Origin: GCA-002793235 sp965267355
GTDB taxonomy: Bacteria; Bacteroidota; Bacteroidia; Flavobacteriales_E; Vicingaceae
DNA length: 64,000 nucleotides
Direction of reading: 5' to 3'
NCBI GenBank assembly: GCA_965267355.1
Contig: OZ253956.1
Location: 930,001-994,000 of the forward strand
Shown here: one piece after another, positions 36,602-44,566 of the stretch
Numbering within the stretch: position 1 is the first letter of the stretch
Layout: each line of letters starts with the position of its first letter
Program-made: the position numbers and the translations under genes
Notes under the pieces: generated by a model
What the model was told of the DNA's origin: nothing
The model's database searches: none
The model's input: only the letters and a program-made list of their open reading frames with translations

Positions 36602-36954
36602 TGAATATTGAAGAATTCAGAGATTATTGCATTGCCAAAAAAGGCGTAACAGAGGGATTTCCTTTTGATGATGTCACCCTTGTTTTTAAAGTAATGGACA
36701 AAATGTTTGCCATTATTACGGTAGATAATTTTGATTTCATCAATCTAAAGTGTGATCCCGAAAAAGCAGTAGAATTACGAGAACAATACAATGCTATTAA
36801 GCCTGGGTATCACATGAATAAAAAGCATTGGAATTCGGTTTATGTTAACCAAGATGCTCCTGACCGATTAATTTATCAGTTGGTAGATGATTCTTACAAT
36901 TTGATAGTATCTTCGCTTACCAAAAAGCTCCAAAAAGAGTTAGAAAACCTTTAA
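36601..36954 (+). CDS. MmcQ/YjbR family protein
   Basis: 117 residues, standard length for the MmcQ/YjbR family (DUF419), which has a CyaY-like fold. Characteristic parts are IEEFRDYCIAKKGVTEGFPF at the start, VFKVMDKMFAI and NKKHWNSVYV, then LIYQLVDDSYNLIVSSL near the end. A DNA-binding role has been suggested for the fold but the biological function is not settled. Start and upstream stop share one base (TAATG), which suggests coupling to the AsnC-type regulator. Confidence 0.9.
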   Translation: MNIEEFRDYCIAKKGVTEGFPFDDVTLVFKVMDKMFAIITVDNFDFINLKCDPEKAVELREQYNAIKPGYHMNKKHWNSVYVNQDAPDRLIYQLVDDSYNLIVSSLTKKLQKELENL

Positions 36955-36955
36955 T

Positions 36956-37522
36956 ATGAAAAAACTTTTAGGGTATTTTTTTCAAGGACTTTTATATACG
37001 CTACCTATAGCAGCTACTGTATATGTGGTATATAAAGCTATTGTGCTAATTGATGGATTAATTCCAATTAAAGTTCCTGGTCTTGGAATAATAATTTTAA
37101 TTATAAGCATTACCGTTATTGGTTTTTTAGGAGGAGCTTTAATTTCGAGTAGAATATTAAAACTAGAAAAGCTTTTAGATAGAATACCATTAATTAAAAT
37201 AATTTACACTTCCGTTAAAGATTTATTATCAGCGTTTGTTGGTAAGAAAAAAAGATTTACAGAGCCTGTTTTGGTTAAAATGGAAGGAGAGGTAGAGCGT
37301 TTAGGATTTATAACACAAAAAGATTTAACAGACTTAGGTATATCTAAAGATAAAATTGGAGTTTACATTCCATTTTCTTACGCAGTTACGGGTAATCTAA
37401 TTATTGTTCCTAAAAAGAATGTAACACATATAGATGCTAATTCTGCGGACATTATGAAGTTTATTATTTCAGGAGGAGTTACAGAATTAGAAGAAAGTGA
37501 AGAGGGCGAAATTACTCGTTAG
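36956..37522 (+). CDS. DUF502 membrane protein
   Basis: 188 residues of the DUF502 family. Two membrane helices lie at about 10-30 (LLYTLPIAATVYVVYKAIVL) and 45-65 (IIILIISITVIGFLGGALI). After them comes the conserved cytosolic segment RIPLIKIIYTSVKDLLSAF, and near the end the family motif GVYIPFSYAVTGNLIIVP, a variant of the usual tP.P.sG...vp pattern. The molecular role is unknown. It begins one base after the YjbR gene and its 3' end overlaps the convergent lipoprotein gene by 11 bases. Confidence 0.88.
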   Translation: MKKLLGYFFQGLLYTLPIAATVYVVYKAIVLIDGLIPIKVPGLGIIILIISITVIGFLGGALISSRILKLEKLLDRIPLIKIIYTSVKDLLSAFVGKKKRFTEPVLVKMEGEVERLGFITQKDLTDLGISKDKIGVYIPFSYAVTGNLIIVPKKNVTHIDANSADIMKFIISGGVTELEESEEGEITR

Positions 37523-37988
37523 CAAAAATGGTTACAATAACCATTCCTCTATCAACATCAGTATAGTCTAGTTCTATGGTTACACTTTTATTAGCGTTTA
37601 ACCACCTTTTAAGGCGAGGTGTTTCTTGTGGTTTTCCAAAACCACTGGTATTAATTTCGTTGGTAAACTCATCTAACACCAATTTAGCATCTTCGCCCTT
37701 AGCAAAATACCCGTCAAAACCAATTTCATAAACACCTTTATCATCAAACAAATAAGAAATGATATAGGTATCACCTTTACCTATTTCATATTCAAATTCC
37801 ATATAATCTACATCCTCTTGAATTAGTTTTCCTTTTTCAATTGTTCTTACTTCGGCTATAGATTTATTGATGTCTTTTACTCTTTCGGTTAATGTTTTTT
37901 TATCAGTTATTTGGTCGTAATACGTTTTATCATTAGTACAAGAAAACAAGATGAAACACACAAAAAACCCTAAAACAATTTTTTTCAT
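37512..37988 (-). CDS. Small lipoprotein of unknown function
   Basis: About 158 residues from the ATG at 37988. The longer frame from 38009 starts inside the promoter element at 38007-38014 and was rejected. The leader MKKIVLGFFVCFILFSC gives a lipobox cysteine at residue 17. The mature protein has a coiled or helical start (LTERVKDINKSIAEVRTIEK) and then alternating strands. I do not recognise a family. Its 3' end overlaps the DUF502 gene by 11 bases in convergent orientation. Confidence 0.75.
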   Translation of the reverse strand: MKKIVLGFFVCFILFSCTNDKTYYDQITDKKTLTERVKDINKSIAEVRTIEKGKLIQEDVDYMEFEYEIGKGDTYIISYLFDDKGVYEIGFDGYFAKGEDAKLVLDEFTNEINTSGFGKPQETPRLKRWLNANKSVTIELDYTDVDRGMVIVTIFANE

Positions 37989-38006
37989 AAAAATGATTTT
38001 GTTAAC

Positions 38007-38014
38007 CAAATATA
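38007..38014 (-). promoter_or_regulatory. Putative -7 promoter element of the small lipoprotein gene
   Basis: The minus strand reads TATATTTG, exact to TAnnTTTG, ending 18 bases before the ATG at 37988; this decides the start codon. Confidence 0.55.
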
Positions 38015-38072
38015 CGGTTTAGGAATGGAATATATATTTTAAAATAAATGCTTTTTGTATTTCTTTTTGATA

Positions 38073-38080
38073 TACATTTG
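38073..38080 (+). promoter_or_regulatory. Putative -7 promoter element of the EamA gene, near-leaderless
   Basis: TACATTTG matches TAnnTTTG exactly and ends only six bases before the ATG at 38087. Transcription would begin at or within a few bases of the start codon. Confidence 0.5.
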
Positions 38081-38086
38081 GCGGCT

Positions 38087-38965
38087 ATGTTATCAAAATA
38101 CAAATATCATATATGGCTGCACATTACGGTGCTTATATTTGGCTTAACAGGTATTTTAGGCAAACTAATTACGATAGATTCTTATTTGTTGGTATGGTAC
38201 AGACTAGGCATAGCTTTAATTGCTTTGTTAGGTTATTTTACTATTACGGGGTTTTCTATAAAAATTAGTAAGAAACAATTAGTAAAAACGTTAGGAGTAG
38301 GATTGATAATTGCGGTACATTGGGTAACTTTTTTTGAAGCCATTAAACAATCTAATGTTTCCGTAGCACTGGTTTGTTTTTCTAGCAGTACTTTATTTAC
38401 GTCTTTAATAGAGCCTATTTATTTTAAGCGAAAAATTAAGCCTTACGAACTTATTTTTGGGTTAGTTATTATTTTAGGTTTGTATTTCATTTTTAGTTTT
38501 GAGTTTAAGTATCTGTGGGGAATGGTGTTGAGCTTTGTCTCGGCTGCTTTAGCATCATGGTTTACAGTTTTAAACGGAATTTTAATAAAAGAAACCAAAG
38601 CAAAAACCATCTCTTTTTACGAATTGTTAGGGGCATTTATTTTGGTAAGCACTTACATGGCTTTTACCACTAAATTTGATTTAAGTCACTTTGTTATTTC
38701 TAATGAAGACTTTATTTGGCTACTTGTTTTGGGTACAGTATGTACAGCTTTGGCTTTTATTATTAGTGTTGAGGTAATGAAAAAAATATCTCCTTATACA
38801 GTTACTATTTCAGTAAATCTTGAGCCTATTTATTCTATTGTTTTAGCATTAATAATTTGGCCAAAAAGCGAAACAATGTCTTATGGTTTTTATATGGGAA
38901 CTATCATTGTGATAGCTACCATTTTTTTAAATGCCTGGTTTAAAAATAGAACAGTTAAATCTTAG
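38087..38965 (+). CDS. EamA/DMT-superfamily transporter
   Basis: About 292 residues from ATG 38087, with some ten hydrophobic segments in two EamA repeats, typical of drug/metabolite exporters in the inner membrane. The first repeat contains YRLGIALIALLGYF and VALVCFSSSTLFTSLIEPIY; the second contains GAFILVSTYMAF and YTVTISVNLEPIYSIVLAL, the paired motif before the last helices. The frame is open 13 codons further upstream, but that part covers the -7 element. Substrate unknown. Its end overlaps the convergent response-regulator gene by 11 bases. Confidence 0.9.
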   Translation: MLSKYKYHIWLHITVLIFGLTGILGKLITIDSYLLVWYRLGIALIALLGYFTITGFSIKISKKQLVKTLGVGLIIAVHWVTFFEAIKQSNVSVALVCFSSSTLFTSLIEPIYFKRKIKPYELIFGLVIILGLYFIFSFEFKYLWGMVLSFVSAALASWFTVLNGILIKETKAKTISFYELLGAFILVSTYMAFTTKFDLSHFVISNEDFIWLLVLGTVCTALAFIISVEVMKKISPYTVTISVNLEPIYSIVLALIIWPKSETMSYGFYMGTIIVIATIFLNAWFKNRTVKS

Positions 38966-39704
38966 AGAGAACTTCATTAAACTCAGCTTTTTTTCTTCTG
39001 GCAATTTCTACTTTAGCACCATCCGTCATAATTACATAACCGCCATCACTTTTTATATATTTAGTAACATGCTGTAAGTTTATAAAATGAGATCGATGAA
39101 CCCTCATAAACTGGTCGTTATTAAGCATGTCTTGATATTCTCCCATAGGTTTGGCAATAAGAATAGGTTTAGGGTGTTCGGTAGAGTGTAAGTATGTATA
39201 ACTACCTTCAGATTGAAACCGAATGATATTGCTTATTTTCACAAAATTGATGCCTTCACCATCATGAATTGCTATTTTTTGTTGAGAGTTTTCTTCATTG
39301 ATATTATTTAGCAACGTTTTAAACTGATTGTTTAATAAGTTTTGGTCGTGCTTTTTAGAAGTAAACCGGGTAATTGCTTGTTGTAATTCATCAGGAGCAA
39401 TGGGTTTTAACAAATAATCTAAAGCACTGTATTTGATAGCCTTAATAGCATATTTGTCATATGCAGTGGTAAAAATGATGTCGAAATTAATAGGGTCAAA
39501 ACCCTCTAAAAGTTCAAAACCATTACCACCAGGCATTTCTATGTCTAAAAATAAAAGATGAGGCTGTAGTTCACTAATAAGTTGCTGAGCTTCTTTAATA
39601 GAGCTAGCTTCTGCCATTATATTAATTGACGAATGGTTTTGGAGCATACTGTTTAGCGTATCTCTACAGCCTTTTTCATCATCTATAATAATTGTTTTAT
39701 ACAT
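38955..39704 (-). CDS. LytTR-family response regulator
   Basis: About 249 residues from the ATG at 39704 (MYKTIIIDDE); another ATG four codons upstream at 39716 is possible. The receiver domain has the acidic pair in IIDDEKG, phospho-acceptor Asp in LLFLDIEMPGG and Lys in LDYLLKPI. The C-terminal LytTR DNA-binding domain covers about 145-245 (IRFQSEGSYTYLHS, FMRVHRSHFINLQHV). It sits directly after the partner kinase. The direct repeats upstream of that kinase are a candidate binding site for this protein, implying autoregulation. Confidence 0.94.
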   Translation of the reverse strand: MYKTIIIDDEKGCRDTLNSMLQNHSSINIMAEASSIKEAQQLISELQPHLLFLDIEMPGGNGFELLEGFDPINFDIIFTTAYDKYAIKAIKYSALDYLLKPIAPDELQQAITRFTSKKHDQNLLNNQFKTLLNNINEENSQQKIAIHDGEGINFVKISNIIRFQSEGSYTYLHSTEHPKPILIAKPMGEYQDMLNNDQFMRVHRSHFINLQHVTKYIKSDGGYVIMTDGAKVEIARRKKAEFNEVLSKI

Positions 39705-39717
39705 AGTGCTTATCATT

Positions 39718-41862
39718 TTAATCTAACGGAATAAATAATTCTATTTTAGTTCCAGAGGGAATACCTTCATTTTCTAAATCAGCTATGGCTACATTTAATT
39801 TACTGTTTTTTAATGAATTAATTATTTCTAGTCGCTCTTTAGTAATGCTTAGCCCTAGAGATTTATTTTTGTTTTGATGAGCAGTTATTTCTTTTGCCCT
39901 TTTTCTGCCAATACCATTATCTACTACCGTACATTTTAATGTGTTTTCGTCTATTAATTCAAAATTAACCTTTACAAACCCTATTTCTTTTTTATGAGAA
40001 ATACCATGCCATATGGCGTTTTCTATAAAAGGCTGAACGAGTAAAGGAGGAATTTCATCAAATTGAACATCAATTTTTTCATCTACATTAATCTCATAAT
40101 CAAATTTTTGGTTAAGTCTTAATTTTTCTAAGTCCATATATAAGCTCAACATTTCAATTTCATCTTTAAGACTAATTTTTTGTTGTTGTGTATTTTCTAG
40201 CGTAGAACGCATTAGTTTAGAAAACTTAGAGAGGTAATAAATAGCATCGTTGCTGTTATTTTTGGTTATATAGCTTTGTATAGAGCTAAGTGTATTAAAT
40301 ATAAAATGAGGATTCATCTGAGAGCGCAAAGCATGCAATTCAGCTACCAGTGCTTTGCGCTTTTCTTCCTCTAATCTTTTGCTTTGTTTTTCTTTTCTGC
40401 GATAAGCAAAATATCGCATTAGTAAAACAATAGATACAACAACAAGGACACAAGTAAGAATAAACCAAATAGACTGATAAAAAGGAGGTGTAATGTTAAA
40501 TGTTACTACAACAGGGGTTTTGCTCCAAATACCCTTATCACTCATTGCATAGGCTTTAAAAGTATAGTTTCCTGGCTTAAGAGAAGCGTAATAAAAAGAG
40601 GTGGAGGTGGAGTAATTCCAATTGGTGTCTATCCCTTCTAAAATATATTTGTATTGCAGCTCTGAGCCATCATCTTGAACCCCGCTAATGTTAATTTGTA
40701 AATTATTTTCGTTGTGATGCAGTTCGTAATAGTTTAGTAGCTCTGAGTTTATACCATTAATTTTTATTTCATTAATAAAAACTGCAGGAGGTAAAAGGTT
40801 TTGATTAGCGTTTACGCTAATTACTTTGGACGATTTTTCACTAATTTTTGGGATGGTTGAAGTAATTAAATTGCCTTTAATATTTTCAGAATTTTGATTA
40901 ACTATTGAAAACATTTTTGGAGCATCATATTTAATTGGTTTAGGGTATGTAAGCTTGTAAACACCATCCCCTGAAGAACCAAACCAAACTGTACCATTAT
41001 TGTCTTCAGCAATAGAGATAATGGTTTTATTACCGAAATACTTTACGGCATTACTCGAACTAAATTTGGCATCAGGAAAAGAAATAACACCACCACCATT
41101 TAATGCTAACCATATTTTACCTGTTTTATCCTGTAAAATGTCTTCGATGTTTTTCTCAACAAAAGCTCGGTTTAATATCTTTTTAGAACTAAAATGAATT
41201 ACTTCGTATTGGCGGGTAAACACATAGGTTTCATCTTGCAGTTTGATAATATTTGTTTTGGAAAAATTTAAATTTTCAGCTATTGGTATGTGTAACGGAG
41301 TACTAAATTTTACGGCTAATTCTTTTTTATCAGAAGAAGAATTGTTGCCAGAAATTAACATACCCTTTTCTTTAAAAACAAAATAGGGGTAATCTTTAGC
41401 CGCAGACACATTTTTGATAGTTTCTTTTTTTAAATCAATTTTTATTAATCCATTTCCTACCACAGAGCTTACCCAAAAAGTACTATCGTTATACTCTACA
41501 CTGTTTATAATTTTATTGTTAAGTTTTTTAGTAAGAATAGGGTTAAAATTTAAAGGGATTAGCTTATTGTTTTTTAATTCAAAAAACTCTCCATATATAG
41601 AATAAACGATAAACTGATGGTCTACTATTACAAATTTTGAGAGGTTTTCTATGGGAATGACCTTTATAATTTGATTGTTTTTTAACTTACATAAAGCAGT
41701 ATTGGTAATGAACCATAAGTCGTTTTTATAAGTTATAATGTCGTTAAATTGAACATGAGGCTCCTTAGGTAGAGTTAAATTTTTAATGGAAGGCTGTTGA
41801 GCATTAATATCACCGAAAAAAAACAGTATTAATAAAATCGTTATGTTATTACGTAAGCTCAA
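39718..41862 (-). CDS. Propeller-type LytS-like sensor histidine kinase
   Basis: 714 residues starting with TTG at 41862; no in-frame ATG precedes the signal peptide (ends GDINAQ near 22). The extracytoplasmic part is a beta-propeller with two-component-regulator-propeller repeats (KIWLALNGGGVISF, GTVWFGSSGDGVYKL) and then a Y_Y_Y domain (YKYILEGIDTNWNY, LKPGNYTFKAYA). One membrane helix follows near 462-482. The cytoplasmic kinase has the His_kinase box MNPHFIFNTLSSIQSYI near 515 and the ATPase N box ENAIWHGISHK. One base separates it from the downstream LytTR gene. The ligand is unknown. Confidence 0.92.
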   Translation of the reverse strand: MSLRNNITILLILFFFGDINAQQPSIKNLTLPKEPHVQFNDIITYKNDLWFITNTALCKLKNNQIIKVIPIENLSKFVIVDHQFIVYSIYGEFFELKNNKLIPLNFNPILTKKLNNKIINSVEYNDSTFWVSSVVGNGLIKIDLKKETIKNVSAAKDYPYFVFKEKGMLISGNNSSSDKKELAVKFSTPLHIPIAENLNFSKTNIIKLQDETYVFTRQYEVIHFSSKKILNRAFVEKNIEDILQDKTGKIWLALNGGGVISFPDAKFSSSNAVKYFGNKTIISIAEDNNGTVWFGSSGDGVYKLTYPKPIKYDAPKMFSIVNQNSENIKGNLITSTIPKISEKSSKVISVNANQNLLPPAVFINEIKINGINSELLNYYELHHNENNLQINISGVQDDGSELQYKYILEGIDTNWNYSTSTSFYYASLKPGNYTFKAYAMSDKGIWSKTPVVVTFNITPPFYQSIWFILTCVLVVVSIVLLMRYFAYRRKEKQSKRLEEEKRKALVAELHALRSQMNPHFIFNTLSSIQSYITKNNSNDAIYYLSKFSKLMRSTLENTQQQKISLKDEIEMLSLYMDLEKLRLNQKFDYEINVDEKIDVQFDEIPPLLVQPFIENAIWHGISHKKEIGFVKVNFELIDENTLKCTVVDNGIGRKRAKEITAHQNKNKSLGLSITKERLEIINSLKNSKLNVAIADLENEGIPSGTKIELFIPLD

Positions 41863-41919
41863 GCTTTAATTTTTGAATGTAAAGTAGCTTTTTTTTTAAT
41901 AACTAACAACAACTAGTTT

Positions 41920-41949
41920 TAGTTCGGTAAGGTTTACTTTTTAAGCGGT
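41920..41949 (-). promoter_or_regulatory. Candidate LytTR operator upstream of the kinase/LytTR operon
   Basis: On the minus strand, ACCGCTTAA (41941-41949) and ACCGAACTA (41920-41928) are direct repeats separated by 12 bases, so the period is 21. The surrounding 29 bases (41925-41953) match 26 of 29 with the second site at 63353-63381. It lies 58 bases upstream of the kinase start. The first half-site fits the published LytTR half-site pattern except at two positions; the second fits only in its first four bases. Confidence 0.5.
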
Positions 41950-41952
41950 AGA

Positions 41953-42324
41953 TTAAGAAGCATTATATAATTCTCTAATAATAACTTTCTGAAGTTCCCT
42001 TTTTATAATTAAGTCAGTAATAACTTCATCCGTATCTGCATTTGGGGTTAACTTTAACTGGCGGTTTAAAAAACCTTCATCTAAATCTATTCGATAAAGC
42101 ATAGCCATTAGTTTGGGGTAATCATCATTTAGTAACTCATCAATATAAGGTAAAATTTGTTGGTAAAGCTGCTGATAAGGTGAAGTTTCAGAAGATGGAT
42201 TAAAAATTATTTCAATGTTAAACCAATCAAAATCTTTTTGGAGTTGAGCTACAACTTTTTCAATTAAATCCTGACGGTTATAGTAGGGCTGTAACTCTGA
42301 TAACTTAGGGATAGAAACAGACAT
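41953..42324 (-). CDS. Conserved protein of unknown function, operon with ferredoxin
   Basis: 123 residues without signal peptide or membrane segment, predicted mainly helical and acidic. I do not recognise a family. Readable features are an N-terminal PKLSELQPYYNRQDLIEKVV, a Pro/Ser-containing loop (NPSSETSPYQQL) and a C-terminal helix with paired charges (VITDLIIKRELQKVIIREL). It shares one base with the end of the 2Fe-2S protein gene and is the last gene of the six-gene operon. Strong coupling suggests a partner role for that ferredoxin, but this is inference. Confidence 0.7.
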   Translation of the reverse strand: MSVSIPKLSELQPYYNRQDLIEKVVAQLQKDFDWFNIEIIFNPSSETSPYQQLYQQILPYIDELLNDDYPKLMAMLYRIDLDEGFLNRQLKLTPNADTDEVITDLIIKRELQKVIIRELYNAS

Positions 42325-42641
42325 TAGTGACTAAAATCGGTTTTTAATCTTTCAACAAGTTGGTTATTTAAGATGTGGGAATTAAATATTTTATCGACAT
42401 CAGCTAAAGTTATATTGCCATAAACTACTTTGTCAGGATAAACAGTAACAATTGGACCATGCTCACACCAATCAAAACAACTGGTTCGTTGGGCTCTTAC
42501 TTTTGTCCGCAACTTATGTTCGGTAATTAACTCTTTAAATCGAGAAGCAATAGCCTTACCTGTTTCTTCTCCACAACAAACTCTTGCTCCCTCTTGCCGT
42601 TGATTAATACAAACAAAAATATGTTTTTCGTACAGCTTCAT
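42324..42641 (-). CDS. Thioredoxin-like 2Fe-2S ferredoxin
   Basis: 105 residues matching the thioredoxin-fold 2Fe-2S ferredoxin family (COG3411). Candidate cluster ligands are Cys in HIFVCINQR near 11, Cys-Cys in RVCCGEETG near 22-23, and the pair in SCFDWCEHGPIVTVYP near 69-73. These proteins are single-electron carriers or domain partners of hydrogenase- and NuoE-like proteins. It is three bases after the prenyl synthase and overlaps the next gene by one base. Its electron donor is not evident in the window. Confidence 0.88.
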   Translation of the reverse strand: MKLYEKHIFVCINQRQEGARVCCGEETGKAIASRFKELITEHKLRTKVRAQRTSCFDWCEHGPIVTVYPDKVVYGNITLADVDKIFNSHILNNQLVERLKTDFSH

Positions 42642-42644
42642 TTA

Positions 42645-43619
42645 TTAACTTTCTCTGTTCATTAAACTTTTAGCAAACTGTTCAAAAATTATTTTCTTTT
42701 CAACAGGAGCGTCAATACTATCCAGGTGTGATAAAGCAGTATTATAGAACAGGTTCATTTCAGATTGTGCTAATTCTTTAATTTTTAATTGATTAAAAAT
42801 AATTTTTACTTTGTCAATTTTAGCTTGCTCAGCAAGTGCTTTAGAGGTAAGGCAAAACTCTAATTCTTTTTTGGTGTTACCTTCAGCCAACTCTTTTGCC
42901 TTCAGTAGCAGGTATGTTTTTTTATTAGCAATTATATCGCCACCAACTCTTTTACCAAATTTTTCAGGATTACCGTATAAGTCTAAAATGTCATCCATTA
43001 ATTGAAAAGCAACACCCAGGTTTTTTCCAAACTCGTAAATATGGTTAGCGTCATTTTGATTTGCACCACCCAATAGAGCACCTATTTTAAGACTTGCTGC
43101 CAAAAGCACAGCTGTCTTTAACTCAATCATTTTAAGGTAATCATCAATAAAAACATTGTTCTGCACTTCAAACTCCATATCATACTGTTGCCCTTCACAC
43201 ACTTCAAAGGCTGTTTTACAAAATAGTTGAATAATGTCTTGTATTTGTTCTGATTGGCATTGGTTTAATAAAGCAATTGACTGAATAAACATTACATCTC
43301 CAGAAAGGATGGCAGTATTGGTTCCCCATTTTTTATAAACAGTTTCCTGACCTCTTCTTAACGGAGCATCGTCCATAACATCATCATGGATTAATGTAAA
43401 GTTGTGAAAAAGCTCAATGGCTAAAGCAGCATTTAGAGCATTTTCGGTTTTACCTCCAAATAAGTTATTTGCAAGTAATAATAAAGCAGGACGAATACGT
43501 TTTCCACCTAAATTAACAGTATAAGTAATGGGGCTATAAAGCCCTTTAGGTTCTTTTGCAATTACTTTTTTTGCAAGAGTATCTTCAATGGTTTTAATGT
43601 AGGAGGTTAATTTTTCCAT
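42645..43619 (-). CDS. Polyprenyl (FPP/GGPP-type) synthase
   Basis: 324 residues of the trans-prenyl synthase family. The first aspartate-rich motif is DDVMDD at residues 79-84 and the second is DDILD at 209-213, both needed for Mg-diphosphate binding. Residue 74, five before the first motif, is phenylalanine; a bulky residue there is associated with short C15-C20 products rather than long octaprenyl chains. It uses IPP and allylic diphosphates from the MEP pathway (dxr and ispG are in this window). The gene shares one base with the epimerase gene upstream. Confidence 0.92.
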   Translation of the reverse strand: MEKLTSYIKTIEDTLAKKVIAKEPKGLYSPITYTVNLGGKRIRPALLLLANNLFGGKTENALNAALAIELFHNFTLIHDDVMDDAPLRRGQETVYKKWGTNTAILSGDVMFIQSIALLNQCQSEQIQDIIQLFCKTAFEVCEGQQYDMEFEVQNNVFIDDYLKMIELKTAVLLAASLKIGALLGGANQNDANHIYEFGKNLGVAFQLMDDILDLYGNPEKFGKRVGGDIIANKKTYLLLKAKELAEGNTKKELEFCLTSKALAEQAKIDKVKIIFNQLKIKELAQSEMNLFYNTALSHLDSIDAPVEKKIIFEQFAKSLMNRES

Positions 43620-44566
43620 TAAGATAAAATGTACGAGGTATCTTTTAAAACTTCTTTTAATCCTTCTTCTAACGTAAGCAATGAGGCTTTAAGTAGTGGT
43701 TTCATTTTGGTAATGTCAGGTTTTCTTCTAGTCATATCTCCTTCAGGTAGTGGTGGTAAATGAATAATTTTTGAATTAGAATTGGTTAGGCTGATGATAG
43801 TTTTTGCCAAATCAATAATAGTGATTTCTACGTCATTTCCTATGTTTAAGGTGTCATTAGCGTGTTTTTCAGAAAAAGTAGCACTTATACAAGCCTCAAT
43901 ATTATTTTGCACAAAACAAAATGTTCTGGTTTGAGAACCATCACCATAAATAGTGATATCCTCATTGTTTAATGCGGCATTAATAAATTTAGAAATGACA
44001 AAATCTTTACTTTGTTTTGGACCATAGGTATTAAAAAATCTAAAGATGGTATATTCTAATCCATATTCTTGGTAGTAAGATTTTAGAAAAGCTTCACCAA
44101 CATTTTTAACAATAGCATAAGGTAATCGAGAGTTTAGCGGTGTAGTTTTTTCATTTTGAGGGAATTCAACAGGTTCGCCATAAACTTCTGAAGAAGAAGC
44201 ATACATAACTCTTTTTACTCCTGTGTTTTTCGATAGGTTCAAGATGTTTCGGATTCCTTTAATGTCATCTAAAACTTTGGTAGGATTTTCTAAAGTTCTT
44301 AATACACCTACTAAAGCAGCATAATGAAAAACATATTCAAACGAAAAAGTATGAAACACACTTGTAATTTCATCTTCTTTATTAACATCGCACTGAATAA
44401 ATTTAAGGTTATTATTCGGAACTTCTGGTAATTTGTCTTTTGTGCCGGTTAAAAGGTTATCCACCACAACTACAAAATTATTTGGATCGCTGATTAGTGC
44501 TTCAACTAAATAACTACCTATAAAACCAGCACCACCAGTTACTAATATGTTTCTATTATTGCTCAT
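43619..44566 (-). CDS. NAD-dependent sugar-nucleotide epimerase/dehydratase
   Basis: 315 residues of the extended SDR family. NAD binds at GGAGFIGSYLVEAL (residues 10-23). The catalytic Tyr-x-x-x-Lys is YAIVK near 150 and the active-site Ser/Thr region is YASSSEVYGEP near 120. NTYGPKQSKDFVISKF and IYGDGSQTRTFCFV are typical of UDP-sugar epimerases and decarboxylases. Whether it is a C4-epimerase or a UDP-glucuronate decarboxylase cannot be fixed. Its start overlaps the end of the nucleotidyltransferase gene by 11 bases, so both probably act on the same nucleotide sugar. Confidence 0.88.
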   Translation of the reverse strand: MSNNRNILVTGGAGFIGSYLVEALISDPNNFVVVVDNLLTGTKDKLPEVPNNNLKFIQCDVNKEDEITSVFHTFSFEYVFHYAALVGVLRTLENPTKVLDDIKGIRNILNLSKNTGVKRVMYASSSEVYGEPVEFPQNEKTTPLNSRLPYAIVKNVGEAFLKSYYQEYGLEYTIFRFFNTYGPKQSKDFVISKFINAALNNEDITIYGDGSQTRTFCFVQNNIEACISATFSEKHANDTLNIGNDVEITIIDLAKTIISLTNSNSKIIHLPPLPEGDMTRRKPDITKMKPLLKASLLTLEEGLKEVLKDTSYILS

